DNA of 64,000 nt, taken from Pyrenophora tritici-repentis. Lineage: Eukaryota; Ascomycota; Dothideomycetes; Pleosporales; Pleosporaceae. Positions 9,201 to 19,571 of the stretch are shown here, one piece after another. The DNA lies in NCBI RefSeq assembly GCF_003171515.1, contig NC_089399.1, positions 4,092,001-4,156,000 of the forward strand, read 5' to 3'. The notes beneath the pieces are model-generated. The model did not search any database, was not told the origin of the DNA, and was given only the letters and a program-made list of their open reading frames with translations. A program made the translations under genes and the position numbers. How positions within the stretch are numbered: the stretch's first letter is position 1; every line of letters starts with the position of its first letter.

Positions 9201-12020
9201 CTTAGTCACCTAGCACTCATTGCCGCCGCCGCCGCCTCTGGCTCTGCCTCCGCAGCCCATATGCCTCCTGTACGCTCAAAACGCAGCGCTGAAGCGCACA
9301 AAGTAGCTCCAAAGCGCGCCAAAACATCCCAAGGCACTGCCTCACAGCCTATCCCTATAGAGGCTACGCCGCCTGAGATACCTATACGCACCTCACCACG
9401 CAAAGCGCTGGCTATTGCCGCAAGCCAGGCGACCGACGAGCGTCCGTTCGAAAGGCAGCTGCTTTATTTGTTGCCGGAAAACGCGATCGCTGCGCCTACT
9501 AAAAGCTCGAATGCTGCCACTAACGCGCCTACCGAAGTGCTTGAGGTTGTTAATAGCGGTGATGAAGGCAGTGATGGAGGCCCAGATAGCCACCTTGCGG
9601 ATGACTTCGCGGGCATTGTATGGGATCGATTACCTGGTTACTGTAAGCCTTTGCGTACACCACGACATAAGAAGAGCTGGATATACAAGTATGGCTATCG
9701 AGTTAGCAAGTCTGAAGCTCCACAGCGCACGTTCTGGGTGTGCAAGTACTGCCACCAGCGCCGTGTAAGCCACCAGAGCTTCATCCATGAGACGACGTCA
9801 TCAACGACAGCTGCGCTACGCCACCTCGCCCAGGTTAAGCTTGGCCACAACATAACAAAAGCTGGTGCTGTAGCGCTAAAGGCGCTGCCAGGTGGGCAAC
9901 GCTCGTTGCAATGGGCAGCCCACAAAGGCGTTGTTGTTAGCCAGGAGGTTGCCAACACAGTAGGCAACTTCGACGTTGCTGGCTTTAGGTACGCAGCAGT
10001 GAGCTGGCTTATTGACAACAACCACCCATTACGCGAGTTTGAAACGCAGTCGTTCCGAGATATGATTGCGTACGCCAACCCGGAGGCAGCGGAAGCGTTA
10101 TGGACAAGCCACAATAGCGTTTCGCGATACGTTATAAGGTTGTATAGCTACCTTCAGCCAAAGGTTATCTTGTTGTTGTCAAACGCGTCTAGTAAGATCC
10201 ACGTGAGCTTTGACGGGTGGACAACGAAAGGTGGCAAGCGCGGCTTTATGGGCATTGTTGCTCACTTTGCTGACTCTGCCGGCACTATCAGGGACCTGCC
10301 TATTGCCCTGCCGCAGCTTACGGGCGCCCACACGGGTGAGAAAATCGCCGAAGTTGTTACTATGGTACTGCAAGAATTCGGCATTAGTAGCACCCAGCTA
10401 GGCTACTTTATACTCGACAACGCATCCGCTAACGATACCGCTGTTGCCAACCTCGCTCGCCTCCACAGCTTTGTTAAAGCTCACCGCCGGCTCCGTTGCG
10501 CGCCTCATACGCTGAATCTTATTGGGCAGGCAATTATGTTCGGTGTAGATGAGGAGGCGTACAACAATAGTGAGGACGAGTGGAAAGTTGAGGCGCAATA
10601 CTTAAAGGAGTGGCGTTGCGAGGGACCTTTAGGCGTACTTATCGCGATAGTAAACTACATCAATACGCCTAAGCAACATGCACTCTTTGAGGACGCTCAG
10701 CGCTTAGTCAATGCGCTCCCGCATGCCGCCACTACTGCGATACTAGAGCCAGTGAAACCTGTTGTTACTCGGTGGAACAGCTATCACGATACCTTTGAGC
10801 GCGCAGTTTTGCTGAAGGACGCTGTTGACAAGTACGCTAGCGATCACATAGAGCGTCAGGCTCGCGACGACGCGTACGCTGCTAGCCGCCGCAATAAGCT
10901 GCTAGATGCCCCAGCGTGGATGAGATCGGGTGGGCTTACTGCGGCAGACTGGGCAGTGATTACCGAGTATATCGCAGTACTGAAGCCGCTGAAGGAGGCT
11001 ACAAGAAGCCTCGAAGCCCGCGGTACTTCAGGCAGCTTTGGCGCAATCTACGAGGTATATCCAGTCTACGAGGCCGTGCTAAAAGCCTACGAAACAGCTC
11101 TTGAGCCGTACGGCGGCGTCAATCACAACGAACTTCACGCCCCAGAGGATCACCTCGTAATTAACCTCCGCGCTGCTTGGCACAAGCTCGACCGCTATTA
11201 CCTCCTCCTCGACGACTCTCCCGCCTACTACGCTGCCTGTTGCCTCCATCCATACTACAAAAGCTACTGCGAGAAGAGCTGGCGCGACAAGCCGTCGTGG
11301 ATCCGCGCAGGTGAAGCTGGACTACAGCAACTTTGGGCGCAGTACAGGCGCCCTCTGGCACCTCTAGCGCGCACTCTAGCGCCTCGTACAAGTTCTATCC
11401 GCGACGCAATAGCGGCTATGGTCAACACTGACCAGACGGCGGAGGTAGCAGAGGTGGATCAGCTAGAGCGCTGGCGGCGCTTCGAGCTGCCTTGGGATGA
11501 CGCTCAGTTTGATTCCGGACTTAATCCGATTAAGTATTGGCAGGACCTACGCCCTAAATACCCGCAGCTAGCGCAGCTCGCGATCGACGTCCTTACAATC
11601 CCTGCCTCCAGCTGCGACTGTGAGCGCATGTTCAGTGAACTAGGTGACCTGTTAGAGCCTCGGAGGCGCAAGATTAGCAGCAACTTACTGGCGGCACTGC
11701 AGTGTATAAAGAGTTGGCGGGCGGCAGGCTTTAAGCCTTAAAACCAAGCTGACGCAGAGGCGCTGATTTCAGATGAGAAGATTGACGACGTCTACAAGGT
11801 ATGCGAGTGGGATTACGCTAGCTAATAATTTGTATATAATTACAGTCACGATTGCAATCAAAACACCAGGAATTAATCAATCTTCAATCAGGATTACCTA
11901 AAACTTAACACTAAACAATCAATACAGGACGCGCGATCGCCAATTTTCCAATCAAGTCAGGATAGGCTCAAAATCCTGTTTTGTTTTGTTTGTTGACAAG
12001 TCTGCTTGAAAGTCGTCCAT
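6261..12020 (-). CDS. Unknown ~379-aa protein gene, first exon separated by hAT-1 insertion
   Basis: The main open frame is 7396-6261. It has no in-frame ATG at its upstream end. Immediately upstream is an intron acceptor (GCTAACTAACTCATTGGCAG), and the intron 7446-7397 begins GTAGAG. The donor abuts CTTTCAAG (7454-7447), one copy of the hAT-1 target duplication. On the far side of hAT-1, 12020-12005 reads ATGGACGACTTTCAAG, which joins in frame (MDDFQ-AQEEG). So the gene was exon 1 of 16 nt, a 50-nt intron and a long exon 2, and hAT-1 (4550 bp) lies at the end of exon 1. The protein has basic N-terminal clusters (KRKRARSGK), an acidic run of Glu near residue 180 and no recognised domain. The body has no stops. 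An in-frame ATG at residue 18 of exon 2 could allow a shortened product. The left end of hAT-2 is only 58 bp upstream of the original start. Confidence 0.6.
7447..7454. repeat. Target-site duplication of hAT-1 (left)
   Basis: CTTGAAAG here is repeated exactly at 12005-12012. Eight bases is the expected duplication for hAT elements. Confidence 0.9.
7661..9160 (+). repeat. 1.3-kb module D1, copy 1 (inside hAT-1 leader)
   Basis: Nearly identical, in inverted orientation, to 20163-21438, except that MITE M2 (8861-9103) interrupts this copy. It starts near TTGGGGTCTCTCCTGCTCTG and ends near CCTCAGTTCAATCC. Inside, short modules recur: GACAGAGCACCGGCTCTCCA at about 8131 and 8548, and an AAGGCAGCCAGCAT tract at about 8230 and 8391. 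Frames of 67-174 codons exist on both strands but none looks like a known protein. There are no obvious terminal inverted repeats. Confidence 0.75.
8861..9103 (+). mobile_element. MITE M2, copy 1 (243 bp)
   Basis: A 243-bp unit also present in the opposite orientation at 33365-33607. The ends share a short inverted TTGAGAA, and each copy has a 6-bp direct repeat (here ACATAC at 8855-8860 and 9104-9109). It is inserted in a CATA microsatellite inside module D1. Non-coding. Confidence 0.75.
9261..11741 (+). CDS. hAT-1 transposase, 826 aa, apparently intact
   Basis: Single-exon hAT-family transposase that would cut and insert hAT ends in the nucleus. An N-terminal basic low-complexity region is followed by a BED-like zinc finger around residues 140-200 (CKYCHQRR at about 161). 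The RNase-H-like core carries SFDGWTTKGGKRG (Asp about 318) and the LDNASANDT block (Asp about 386), followed by RRLRCAPHTLNLIGQ. The C-terminal dimerisation region (about 755-822) contains SSCDCERMFSELGDLLEPRR, with the catalytic Glu likely at about 788. ATG 9261 is the first in frame and follows the 5' leader. No premature stop, so the protein may be functional. Confidence 0.92.
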   Translation: MPPVRSKRSAEAHKVAPKRAKTSQGTASQPIPIEATPPEIPIRTSPRKALAIAASQATDERPFERQLLYLLPENAIAAPTKSSNAATNAPTEVLEVVNSGDEGSDGGPDSHLADDFAGIVWDRLPGYCKPLRTPRHKKSWIYKYGYRVSKSEAPQRTFWVCKYCHQRRVSHQSFIHETTSSTTAALRHLAQVKLGHNITKAGAVALKALPGGQRSLQWAAHKGVVVSQEVANTVGNFDVAGFRYAAVSWLIDNNHPLREFETQSFRDMIAYANPEAAEALWTSHNSVSRYVIRLYSYLQPKVILLLSNASSKIHVSFDGWTTKGGKRGFMGIVAHFADSAGTIRDLPIALPQLTGAHTGEKIAEVVTMVLQEFGISSTQLGYFILDNASANDTAVANLARLHSFVKAHRRLRCAPHTLNLIGQAIMFGVDEEAYNNSEDEWKVEAQYLKEWRCEGPLGVLIAIVNYINTPKQHALFEDAQRLVNALPHAATTAILEPVKPVVTRWNSYHDTFERAVLLKDAVDKYASDHIERQARDDAYAASRRNKLLDAPAWMRSGGLTAADWAVITEYIAVLKPLKEATRSLEARGTSGSFGAIYEVYPVYEAVLKAYETALEPYGGVNHNELHAPEDHLVINLRAAWHKLDRYYLLLDDSPAYYAACCLHPYYKSYCEKSWRDKPSWIRAGEAGLQQLWAQYRRPLAPLARTLAPRTSSIRDAIAAMVNTDQTAEVAEVDQLERWRRFELPWDDAQFDSGLNPIKYWQDLRPKYPQLAQLAIDVLTIPASSCDCERMFSELGDLLEPRRRKISSNLLAALQCIKSWRAAGFKP
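12005..12012. repeat. Target-site duplication of hAT-1 (right)
   Basis: CTTGAAAG, identical to 7447-7454. It is the 3' end of exon 1 of the interrupted gene. Confidence 0.9.
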
Positions 12021-12077
12021 GGATAGTGTCTGCTCCCCAAGCATGGGATGGTTGCTGAGAAGCGGCTGATTGTCTGT

Positions 12078-15000
12078 CAGACCTGTCAACAATCAAGCGG
12101 CTTACAAGCGCTTGATCAATCTACAATCAAGCCAACGGTTCCATCAATCAAGCCTCTCGCATAGAGATTGGTTAGCAATCAAGCTTAAAAGACGAAGCTT
12201 GATTGATCAGCTTGATTAGATTGATGCAGCAAGGCAGCGGAGGCGTTGAGGCTATCTGCCCATCTACTAGCCACCCAATTGAGCCTATCAGCCACCGTGT
12301 GGGCCTTAGGGTATATGACCTAGGTTCCATCCCATCTTCTCACACTCACAGGCTAGTGCGTACAGGGCTTAGCGCCACAACAGTAGCCAGCAGAGATATA
12401 GATCTCAGTTCCGGTAGCACAGTAAACCAACACGATTCACACATGTTCCAGTCCCAGTGCTACTGATAGAGCCTATATTACCCTACCTTTTTGCTCCCAT
12501 CGTCGTTATCGTACTGTCGCCACTATGCCGCCCAAAAGACGCGTCGACGACGCTGCTGCCACCCCAAGCAAACGAGCCAGAAGGCCCGCTGCCAGCGGCT
12601 TCGCCAGCCAGCCTATACTCGTTGAGAGCCAGCTATCGCAACCGCGTCAGTCGCCTCGTAGAGCTATTAGCGAGGCGTCTCAGGCCTTAAATTTTGAGTC
12701 GCGGCTGCGTAAGGCGCGGCCTGAAGACACTGTTGTCGCACCCACTGAGGGCAGCGAGCAGGCAACAGCAGCGTCGTCGGCAGCTGATGAGGTGGCTACA
12801 TATGAGGAGTTTGACGCGAGCCTGATGGATGATTTTGAAGGCCTCGACTTCAGCCTTTTACCGCGTTACGTACGCCCAGCTTCGTCGCAGTCGTCGCGCA
12901 AAAGCTGGATCTATCGCTACGGCTGGCGCGTCGCGTTGCTGAGAGATCCAAGCAAACTCTTCTTTGTGTGCCGTTACTGCTACGACCATAAGATGACTCC
13001 GATGAGCGGGATATACGAGACAACGCGCTCAACCACGGCTGCGGCGTGACACCTGGAGGAGCAGAAACGCGGCCATGGCCAGAGCCCACCTGGCAAGACT
13101 GCTGCCAGCACCAAGGTTAGCTGGTTAGAGCGCATGCTTAAGCAAAACAGCGGCAAGGTGTCGCAAACTGCTGCTAACGAGCTCCTCGGTTTCAATACTC
13201 AGCGCTTTCGAATGGAGGCTGTAAGCTGGCTTGTTGAGAACAACCACCCACTCTCTGAGTTTGAGAGCCCTGCATTCCGGCGCCTCATTGCAGCTGCTAA
13301 CCCGCAGGCTGAGGCAGCGCTTTGGGCGTCTCATGTAAGTGTTACTCGCTTTGTCGTGCGCCTGTACGACTACCTGAAGCCGCGTGTCGTCCAGCAGCTG
13401 TCGCGGGCGCTCAGTAAAATCCACATTAGCTTTGACGGGTGGACGACAAAGGGTGGCAAACGTGGCTTCTTGGGCGTCGTTGCGCACTACATTGATAGCA
13501 AGGCAGAGCTGCGAGACGTGCCTATCGCGCTGCCACAGCTAAGTGGTGCTCACAGTGGGGAGATGATGGCTGAAGTCGTTATAGAGACGCTCCAGGATTT
13601 TGGCATTAACGCGCAATCAATTGGCTACTTCGTGCTTGATAACGCGATCAACAACGATTGTACTGTTGAAGTATTAGCACACAAGTACGGCTTTAACGCT
13701 GCTCATCGACGCCTCCGCTGCGGTCCTCACACGCTCAACCTTGTTGGCCAAACGCTCCTCTGGGGCAAGGATGGCGACGCCTTTAATAACGACGCACGCG
13801 AACTTCACGACGAGCACGACTTCATGGAGGAGTGGAGGCGTGTTGGCCCGTTAGGCGTGCTTCTCAGCGTCATCAGCTATATTAAAACGCCGCAGCAACA
13901 CAAGCTTTTTGAGGACTTTCAGCGCCTCGCGCACAAAGAGCTGCCTGCTGACGCGTTAGCTGAAGAGCGCAAAGTACTAGAGCCTGTTAAGCCTGTCGTC
14001 ACACGCTGGAACTCTTACTACTCATGCTTTGAGCGCGCTGTTAAGCTGCAGTCCGCTATTAACGCATACTCCCTTCACCATATACGGCGAGTGCGAGATG
14101 AGGACACGTGGGCTGAGAGTCGTGGCAACAAGCAGCCTGTCGCGCAGTCGTGGATGCGATCTGACGGCCTCGGAGCTGCTGACTGGGCGGTGATAACAGA
14201 GTACATGGATGTGCTGAAGCCGCTGAAGACAGCGACAGAGCGCCTTGAGGGACGCGGTAAAAGCGGTGGCTTTGGGTCTATCGCTGAGGTTATACCAGTG
14301 CTTGAGTACCTGCTCTCGTACTATGAGCAGCGCGTTAACTCGTACGCCGCAGTCGACTATAACGCGCACCCCGAGGCGCCCGAAGATCACCTTGCAACCA
14401 ACCTGCGCGCTGCCTGGGCGAAGGCCGACGACTACTACAGCAAGCTAGACGACTCGCCAGCGTACTACGCTGCCACAATACTTCACCCGTACTATAAGCA
14501 CTACCTTGACAAAGTGTGGAGTGACAAGCCTGACTGGATCGCGACTAACAACAGCAGCTTTCGCGCGCTCTGGGCGCAGTACGACACGTTGCCGCGCGCA
14601 GTGAGGCCATTAAGGGTAATCTCTAACGACATGGACGAGGCGATCGACGCGCTCATTAACCCCAGCTCCAGCGACGAGGCCAGCGCGGCGGAGGACGAGT
14701 ATACGAGGTGGAAGCGCAGCGAGCCAGCGGCAGAGCGAGGCACAGAGTACGCAAACAACCCCATCAAATACTGGGTAGCAGTGCGCGATCGCTACCCTAG
14801 CCTCAGCAAGCTTGCGCTTGACGTGCTCTCTATCCCAGCGTCAAGCTGTGACTGTGAGCGCATGTTTAGTGAGCTAGGCGATCTGCTGGAGCCGCGGCGA
14901 CGCTGTATAAAACCTCAGCTTCTAGCAGCAATACAGTGCGTACGGGGATGGCAAAGAGCTGGCTTTAGTGTCGACGGCGAGGCACCTATTGGAGTGATAA

Positions 15001-15275
15001 CCGACGACGAGATGGAGCTTTTATATGGGCTGGCGGATTGGGAAGACGACGAGTAAACTCAACACTAAAATACTATCGTGAGATCGCTCTACCCGCAAAA
15101 CGAGCAGCCTTATATAGCGCCTTGGCGCCTAACGCCACCAAGCTGAACAATCAAGCCTCAATCAAGCCACCAAAAACGCCTCATCAAGCTAAACAATCAA
15201 GCTCACTTCATCTAAAACAGTAATCAATCCAAGCTAATGCCTCGAGATTGATTGGCTTGATTGTTGACACCTCTG
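12078..15275 (+). mobile_element. hAT-2: hAT transposon, 3198 bp, inactivated
   Basis: Left end CAGACCTGTCAACAATCAAG; the right end reverse complement reads CAGAGGTGTCAACAATCAAG. Subterminal CAATCAAG tracts are abundant at both ends. The 8 bases outside each end do not match (TTGTCTGT against GCTAATAG), so the duplication has been lost or a rearrangement has occurred. Its coding frame (12525-15056) has one stop. Confidence 0.85.
12525..15056 (+). pseudogene. hAT-2 transposase with one nonsense codon
   Basis: The frame from ATG 12525 to TAA 15056 is continuous except for TGA at 13047-13049, in the tail of the BED-like finger; both halves are in the same phase. The parts before and after align with hAT-1: CRYCYDHK finger, SFDGWTTKGGKRGF, a VLDNAINND block, RRLRCGPHTLNL, and the C-terminal SSCDCERMFSELGDLLEPRR. 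The replaced residue is probably Arg (CGA to TGA). Without read-through it cannot make a full transposase, though internal starts downstream could yield a finger-less product of about 640 aa. Confidence 0.88.
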
Positions 15276-15539
15276 GCTAATAGCCTCCTACAATCACTGC
15301 ATAACCTAGCGGGCAGAACGATAATCGGAGTATTTAGTACGTCACTATCTCTACCAACGAGCATTGAATCTGGACTCACGTTACCCGCAATTAGACTCAA
15401 TACTAAAACCGAAAACATGCATCTAGAGCACACCAGCTATCTAGCAACCACCCAATCCAGAAAGCAATTACAAGGATTATTAAAACAGACAAAGCTAGCT
15501 ACAGAAAGCCAAACCAGCACAGGCAGCTCTACACCATCG
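15276..15539 (+). pseudogene. Possible LINE reverse-transcriptase remnant
   Basis: Between hAT-2 and hAT-3 an open frame reads NSLLQSLHNLAGRTIIGVF and then IESGLTLPAIRLN. The spacing of an aromatic-Gly-x-Phe block and an IE-x-GL-x-xP-x-IRL block resembles the C-terminal side of fungal Tad-like LINE polyproteins. The frame stops at 15543-15545, just inside hAT-3. Recognition is weak and by pattern only. Confidence 0.3.
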
Positions 15540-18270
15540 CAGTGATCGGAATGGTCTGGTCTGGTCTGGTCTGAGGGTACAGACCAGACCAGACCAGGTG
15601 CTTACATAAGGACCGGTCCGACCAGACCGGTCCGACCAACAAGACCGCCAAGAATGAGGCTGAAGCAAAGAAGGAAGCCGAGGAAATGTGTTTTACTACT
15701 GACTGTCAATCTAGTCGTCTTCGTTCTCACTATCCTCGATATCGCTGTTCCCCTCAGCTTGGGGCTTTCCATACCAGGCCCGGAGACACTCGCACGCTTC
15801 TATAATATCTGCCTTCAGCCTACCACGGCGATCGACGATAGTAAGCTTCGCGCTACTAAAAAGACGTTCGCATTCATCCGACATAGGCGAGATCGCAAAC
15901 ATGTCTAGAGCGAAGCGAGCGAGATCTCGTTGGGAGTCGTAGCGAGATAGCCAGTACGCAATAGCCTCATTGCAACCTGCCTCTTCGTTATGAAGCCGGT
16001 CAGTAGAGATGTATTGTTCATACAAATCAGTTGTAGAAACTGGAGCGTCTATTCGAATGCGCTTATGTTCCCGCTGGCGATCAAATGCTGGGTCAGGATC
16101 TCTCTCCTTCCTAGCTGGTGGTGGCAGCATCTCGACAGGGTACCTTCCCTTATACTCTGTCTCCCAGAGATGCTTCACCGCTAATTGTGCGTTTTCAAAC
16201 CACCTCTTCTTCTCTTCGTCGCCCTGAAGAACCCACTCTTGCCTGAACCATCCCCACTTGCGATATAGATCAAGGATTTGAGCCGCATAATATGCCGGTG
16301 GAAGGTCAGTATCTTCAGGGAATCGATTTTGCTAATTCAGCTGCTGATTGTTATAGTACTCAACGCACTTTAACCAAGCAGCATCAGCGCAGCCTTAAAG
16401 GTACTTCCATGTAAAGTTGTTATCGTCCTCAGTGTGGATGTCGTGGTAGTGATCCTTCGTCTCGCTTATCTCCCGGAGAAGGCAGTCCAAAGTTGAAAAC
16501 CAGTCCGCAAGTGACGTCTTCTTACCTTCAGAAAGCAAAGTTGCAGCATAGAAGTCTTTGAGAGCGAGTTCAATCTTTTCAAGCTCAAACCAGTGCTATC
16601 CATCAAGCTTAAAGTTCGCGATCCCTACGGAGCCCTTTCTAGGTACATAACGAGCCGAGAAGAGCTCTAAACGTTCTCGAACATTTAATGCACGTGTAAT
16701 CGAATAAAACCATAAGTTCCAGCGGGTCGAGTTGTTCTGGATAAGCTCAAGCCCGTCGAATTGCGAAAGATCTCCGCCGATAATAACTGTAGCAAACTCC
16801 TCACGCCGTTGTGGAGTAAGCCTGATGTATCGCACCAGGTTGTGAAGACGACCCAAACATCCGAACTTCTTCCAGAGCTCTTCCACCTTCGTATAGTCGC
16901 CACGTTGATGATGCTTCTCCAGCTTCGCAAGATACTTCTCACAGTTTCGCCCCATAAGGAACGCCTGGCAACAGAGGTTGATGACATGGCCCAAGCAACG
17001 CAGCCGGCGATGACGACGTTGTTTTGACTTCATCCATGGGCAGAGATCCTTGAGTATAAACTCAACAGCGGTATCATTTGCCGAGGCATTATCTAGCATA
17101 AAGTATCCAATCTGATCTCCGCTAATGTCGTATTCTTCCAGCAATTCAAGGACCACCGATCCAAGATTCTCTCCAGTATGTTCGCCGTATATACGTCGCA
17201 TACCTAAAGCGGTAACACGTCGCATGCCGGTAGTGTCAATCCACATAGCGACGACGCCTAGGATAGCGTAAGGGTTTGGTGAAGTCCAGAGATCAAAGGA
17301 GATAGAGATCCTACTCCGTGAATGGTGTAGGTCCTCCCTAAGCTGTTGCTTCTTCGATATGAATGCATTCATTACCCAGCTTCGGATAGTCTTCGCAGCG
17401 TTCGGGAGGTGGTTGAGTAGTGCCGGATTTAAAAAGAGGAGTAGTTCACGAAAGTACTGGTTCTCTAATTGAAAGAAGGCGATATGGCAGTACACAATCC
17501 AACGAATTAGAAGCTCTTTAAACTTCTCTACTGACTCCTTCCAGAAAAAGGTGCTGGAAGCAGCCCCATCCTTTTGCTGGTCGATTATAGACTTCCGTAC
17601 AGAACCCTTTCGCTTGATGCCACTCTGGGGATCAATCTGGTGCTTCTGTTCCAGGTGATTCCGGATCCTAGAAGTGCCATTGATGACAAAAAACTCTTGC
17701 TTGCTCTTCCCAACCCTGCACTCATGGCAGTAATACACCTCTTTCTTATCACTATCTCGAATGTATTGGAGTCCGTACTTCCAGATGTGTGATGTACCTT
17801 GACGGAAATCCTTCCTTGCAATTATTGCACGTTTCACGTACGTGATACCGCCCTGCACGAACTCATCTGGAGATTCGTGATATTGAATAGGAGTGGGTGA
17901 TAGTATAGGGGTGGGTGATGACGTGGGGATAGGAGATGGAGTAAGAGACGTTAAATCTAGTCTTATAATATTCGATGGGGACGGTGAGGTTGGTGTTGAA
18001 GGCTCCATAACAATAGTATATAAGTAGGTTGTTAAGGACTTGATTGTTCTATGTAAGTAGAAGACTTACCTTGATCTTAATGACTCATATTGTGCTAAAT
18101 TTTCTGGCTAGATTAGTCTAAGATCTAGTCACGTGGACCTATTTATAGCCGGACCGGTCCGATCATCTAGACCGGTCCGACCACGGTCTCAAAAAATCGC
18201 CAGACCAGACCAAGTCTTAGCAGTCTAGACCAGACCAAGACCAAGTCAGACCAGACCATTCCGATCACTG
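15540..18270 (-). mobile_element. hAT-3: hAT transposon, 2731 bp, with RIP-like stops
   Basis: Both ends start CAGTGATCGGAATGGTCTGG (right end read on the minus strand). Subterminal regions hold many GGTCTGGTC and ACCGGTCCGACC repeats, probable transposase binding sites. The flanking 8-mers (CACCATCG, CGCTCCTC) do not match. The element is distinct from the CAGACTTGTCAACA group in this window. Confidence 0.85.
15711..18008 (-). pseudogene. hAT-3 transposase with three in-frame stops
   Basis: One frame of 766 codons on the minus strand runs from ATG 18008 to the stop at 15711. Three premature stops share that frame: 16596-16598 (TAG), 16395-16397 (TAA) and 16332-16334 (TAG). The N-terminus is Pro/Ser/Thr-rich, followed by a BED-like finger (YYCHECRVGK with a later HLEQKH). 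The core SISFDLWTSPNPYAILGV and MLDNASANDT blocks, RRLRCLGHVINL and the C-terminal SDECERLFSSAK are all present. Every stop can be explained by one C-to-T change at CpA (or its complement), as repeat-induced point mutation would give. Confidence 0.85.
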
Positions 18271-18459
18271 CGCTCCTCACAGTACAACACATATTCTACC
18301 TCAGTCCCACTGCGCACCAGCTCCGTGATACTCTGTCGAGTAGAGCTCCCCATGTAATCGTGACTAGTAACAAGGATAACTCGGTAGGCCGGACCGATCG
18401 TTTTTGGGGGTTAAGAACTGCCCTGTGTATCTGGATGACATGCTGGAATTTTATAAAAG

Positions 18460-18616
18460 CAGTGTGTCCATCAACCAAGTAAACCAAAAATCGCCCCTCT
18501 TACTTGACTTGACTGACAAGAGTCCTTTACCTTGCTTGGTTGGTTGACGAGAAGCCCTTACTTTGCTTGGTTGGTTGACATTACTCGATAGAATTTCCCG
18601 ATTTGATATCTATACT
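18460..18616 (+). mobile_element. hAT-7 terminal fragment (157 bp)
   Basis: Identical, as far as I can compare by eye, to the first 157 bases of hAT-7 (45596-45752), including the CAGTGTGTCCATCAACC end. It stops abruptly where the solo LTR begins. No other part of hAT-7 follows, so this is the remnant of a second copy cut by recombination. Confidence 0.85.
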
Positions 18617-18769
18617 TGTAACGGTTTGGGACTTGCCAAGACCGACTTGGGTGAGAGTTGGGTACGGCTATCGCTACCACACTTTCTCATCACACACACC
18701 TATATAGCTGCAGTTCCTCCATAGCTACACAATGCAACGCAGTCTTCCTCCTCTCCTCACACCGTTACA
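18617..18769 (+). mobile_element. Solo-LTR-like element L1, copy B (153 bp)
   Basis: Begins TGTAACGGTTTGGG and ends CACCGTTACA. The 5-bp flanks (ATACT and GTTGT) differ, unlike copies A and C. One side is a hAT-7 end and the other is a coding fragment, so it probably formed by recombination between two L1 copies with loss of the DNA between. Confidence 0.65.
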
Positions 18770-19015
18770 GTTGTGTATATACAACCAACTACAGAACGAA
18801 GCGTAGGCCGAGCCTGAGACAGGCCGATAGCCATAGAGAACCCACTGGTTGGATTCGCGTTGGAACCATTCTGGCATCTCATAGAACGAGAGAAGGACTG
18901 GGCGTCCTGTATTGCCGGCCTTGGATGCGGCGTCGCTGATAAATTGCATTTCCTGAGCTGTGTGCGCTTCTGGCAGCTGCGGGAGCGGGACTCGACGATG
19001 GGGAGCGAATGCCAT
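18770..19015 (-). pseudogene. Haemolysin III / adiponectin-receptor-like N-terminal fragment
   Basis: ATG at 19015 opens a minus-strand frame of about 82 residues, ending exactly at the L1 copy B boundary. The region LSFYEMPEWFQRESNQWVLY, then GYRP and the final SFCSWLYIHN match the cytosolic N-terminus that precedes the first membrane helix in the HlyIII/AdipoR (Izh) family. That family comprises seven-helix membrane proteins with a conserved His/Asp zinc site. The helices and the zinc ligands are missing: the gene is truncated where the LTR-like sequence starts. No downstream part of this gene is found elsewhere in the window. Confidence 0.65.
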
Positions 19016-19571
19016 TTACTGCCGTGCTTAATGAGAATGTAACGTGAGGAGACCGGAATTTAAGACGAAGAAAGATGTTTCCCTCTTGCGATGTTTCTTA
19101 AGTTGTTCTTGCTAGGCGCTAGCCTTGCTGCTTTAATTACTACTGACCGTATCTTTCTATTGCTTGTAACAGTGCTTATGCGTGTGACGAAACAAGCGAG
19201 AACCAACCGCATGGGGCTGTTCTAGCCAGGATGATAAACCTTAGGTTGTACAATTGGTTCTCGCCACAAAAGTGAGAAATCCGCATGTACTTTAGCAGCC
19301 GCCTGGCACCGCGACGTGACCGTCTCGGGTACTCTTCCGTGCTCGTGCCGTTCTCCAAATCCTTCCACCGGCAACTGACTCAATACGTGTGGTGCGCCTG
19401 GCAGTGGCTGTTGTCTACGTTTCTGGCCTAAGGGGCACCGAGAAATTGAGATATGACTGGATCCAAATAAGTCGCTTACACGTCAACACTGATCAAGAGC
19501 TTATCCGTCCCCTCACATGTTTGTTGCTGTGTTCCTTGTTTAATTGATTGCTTTCCTCACCCACAAAATGG
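19016..19571. other. Intergenic, nothing recognised
   Basis: About 550 bases upstream of the truncated HlyIII-like frame. They could contain its old promoter. No repeat or coding signal recognised. Confidence 0.4.

Larger units (their letters stand above)
7455..12004 (+). mobile_element. hAT-1: complete hAT transposon, 4550 bp
   Basis: The left end is CAGACTTGTCAACAAAC and the right end is its close inverted match (GTTTGTTGACAAGTCTG). A perfect 8-bp duplication CTTGAAAG flanks it. The transposase frame is 9261-11741. The 1.8-kb 5' leader is unusually long because it holds a 1.3-kb repeated module (about 7661-9160), itself interrupted by a 243-bp MITE (8861-9103). Perfect duplication and an intact frame indicate a young insertion. 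It splits the gene at 6261-12020. Confidence 0.9.

Noticed and set aside
12062..15285. A target duplication for hAT-2 (GGCTGATT against GGCTAATA)
   Set aside because: The two 8-mers differ at two positions and do not abut the CAG ends, so it is not a convincing duplication.
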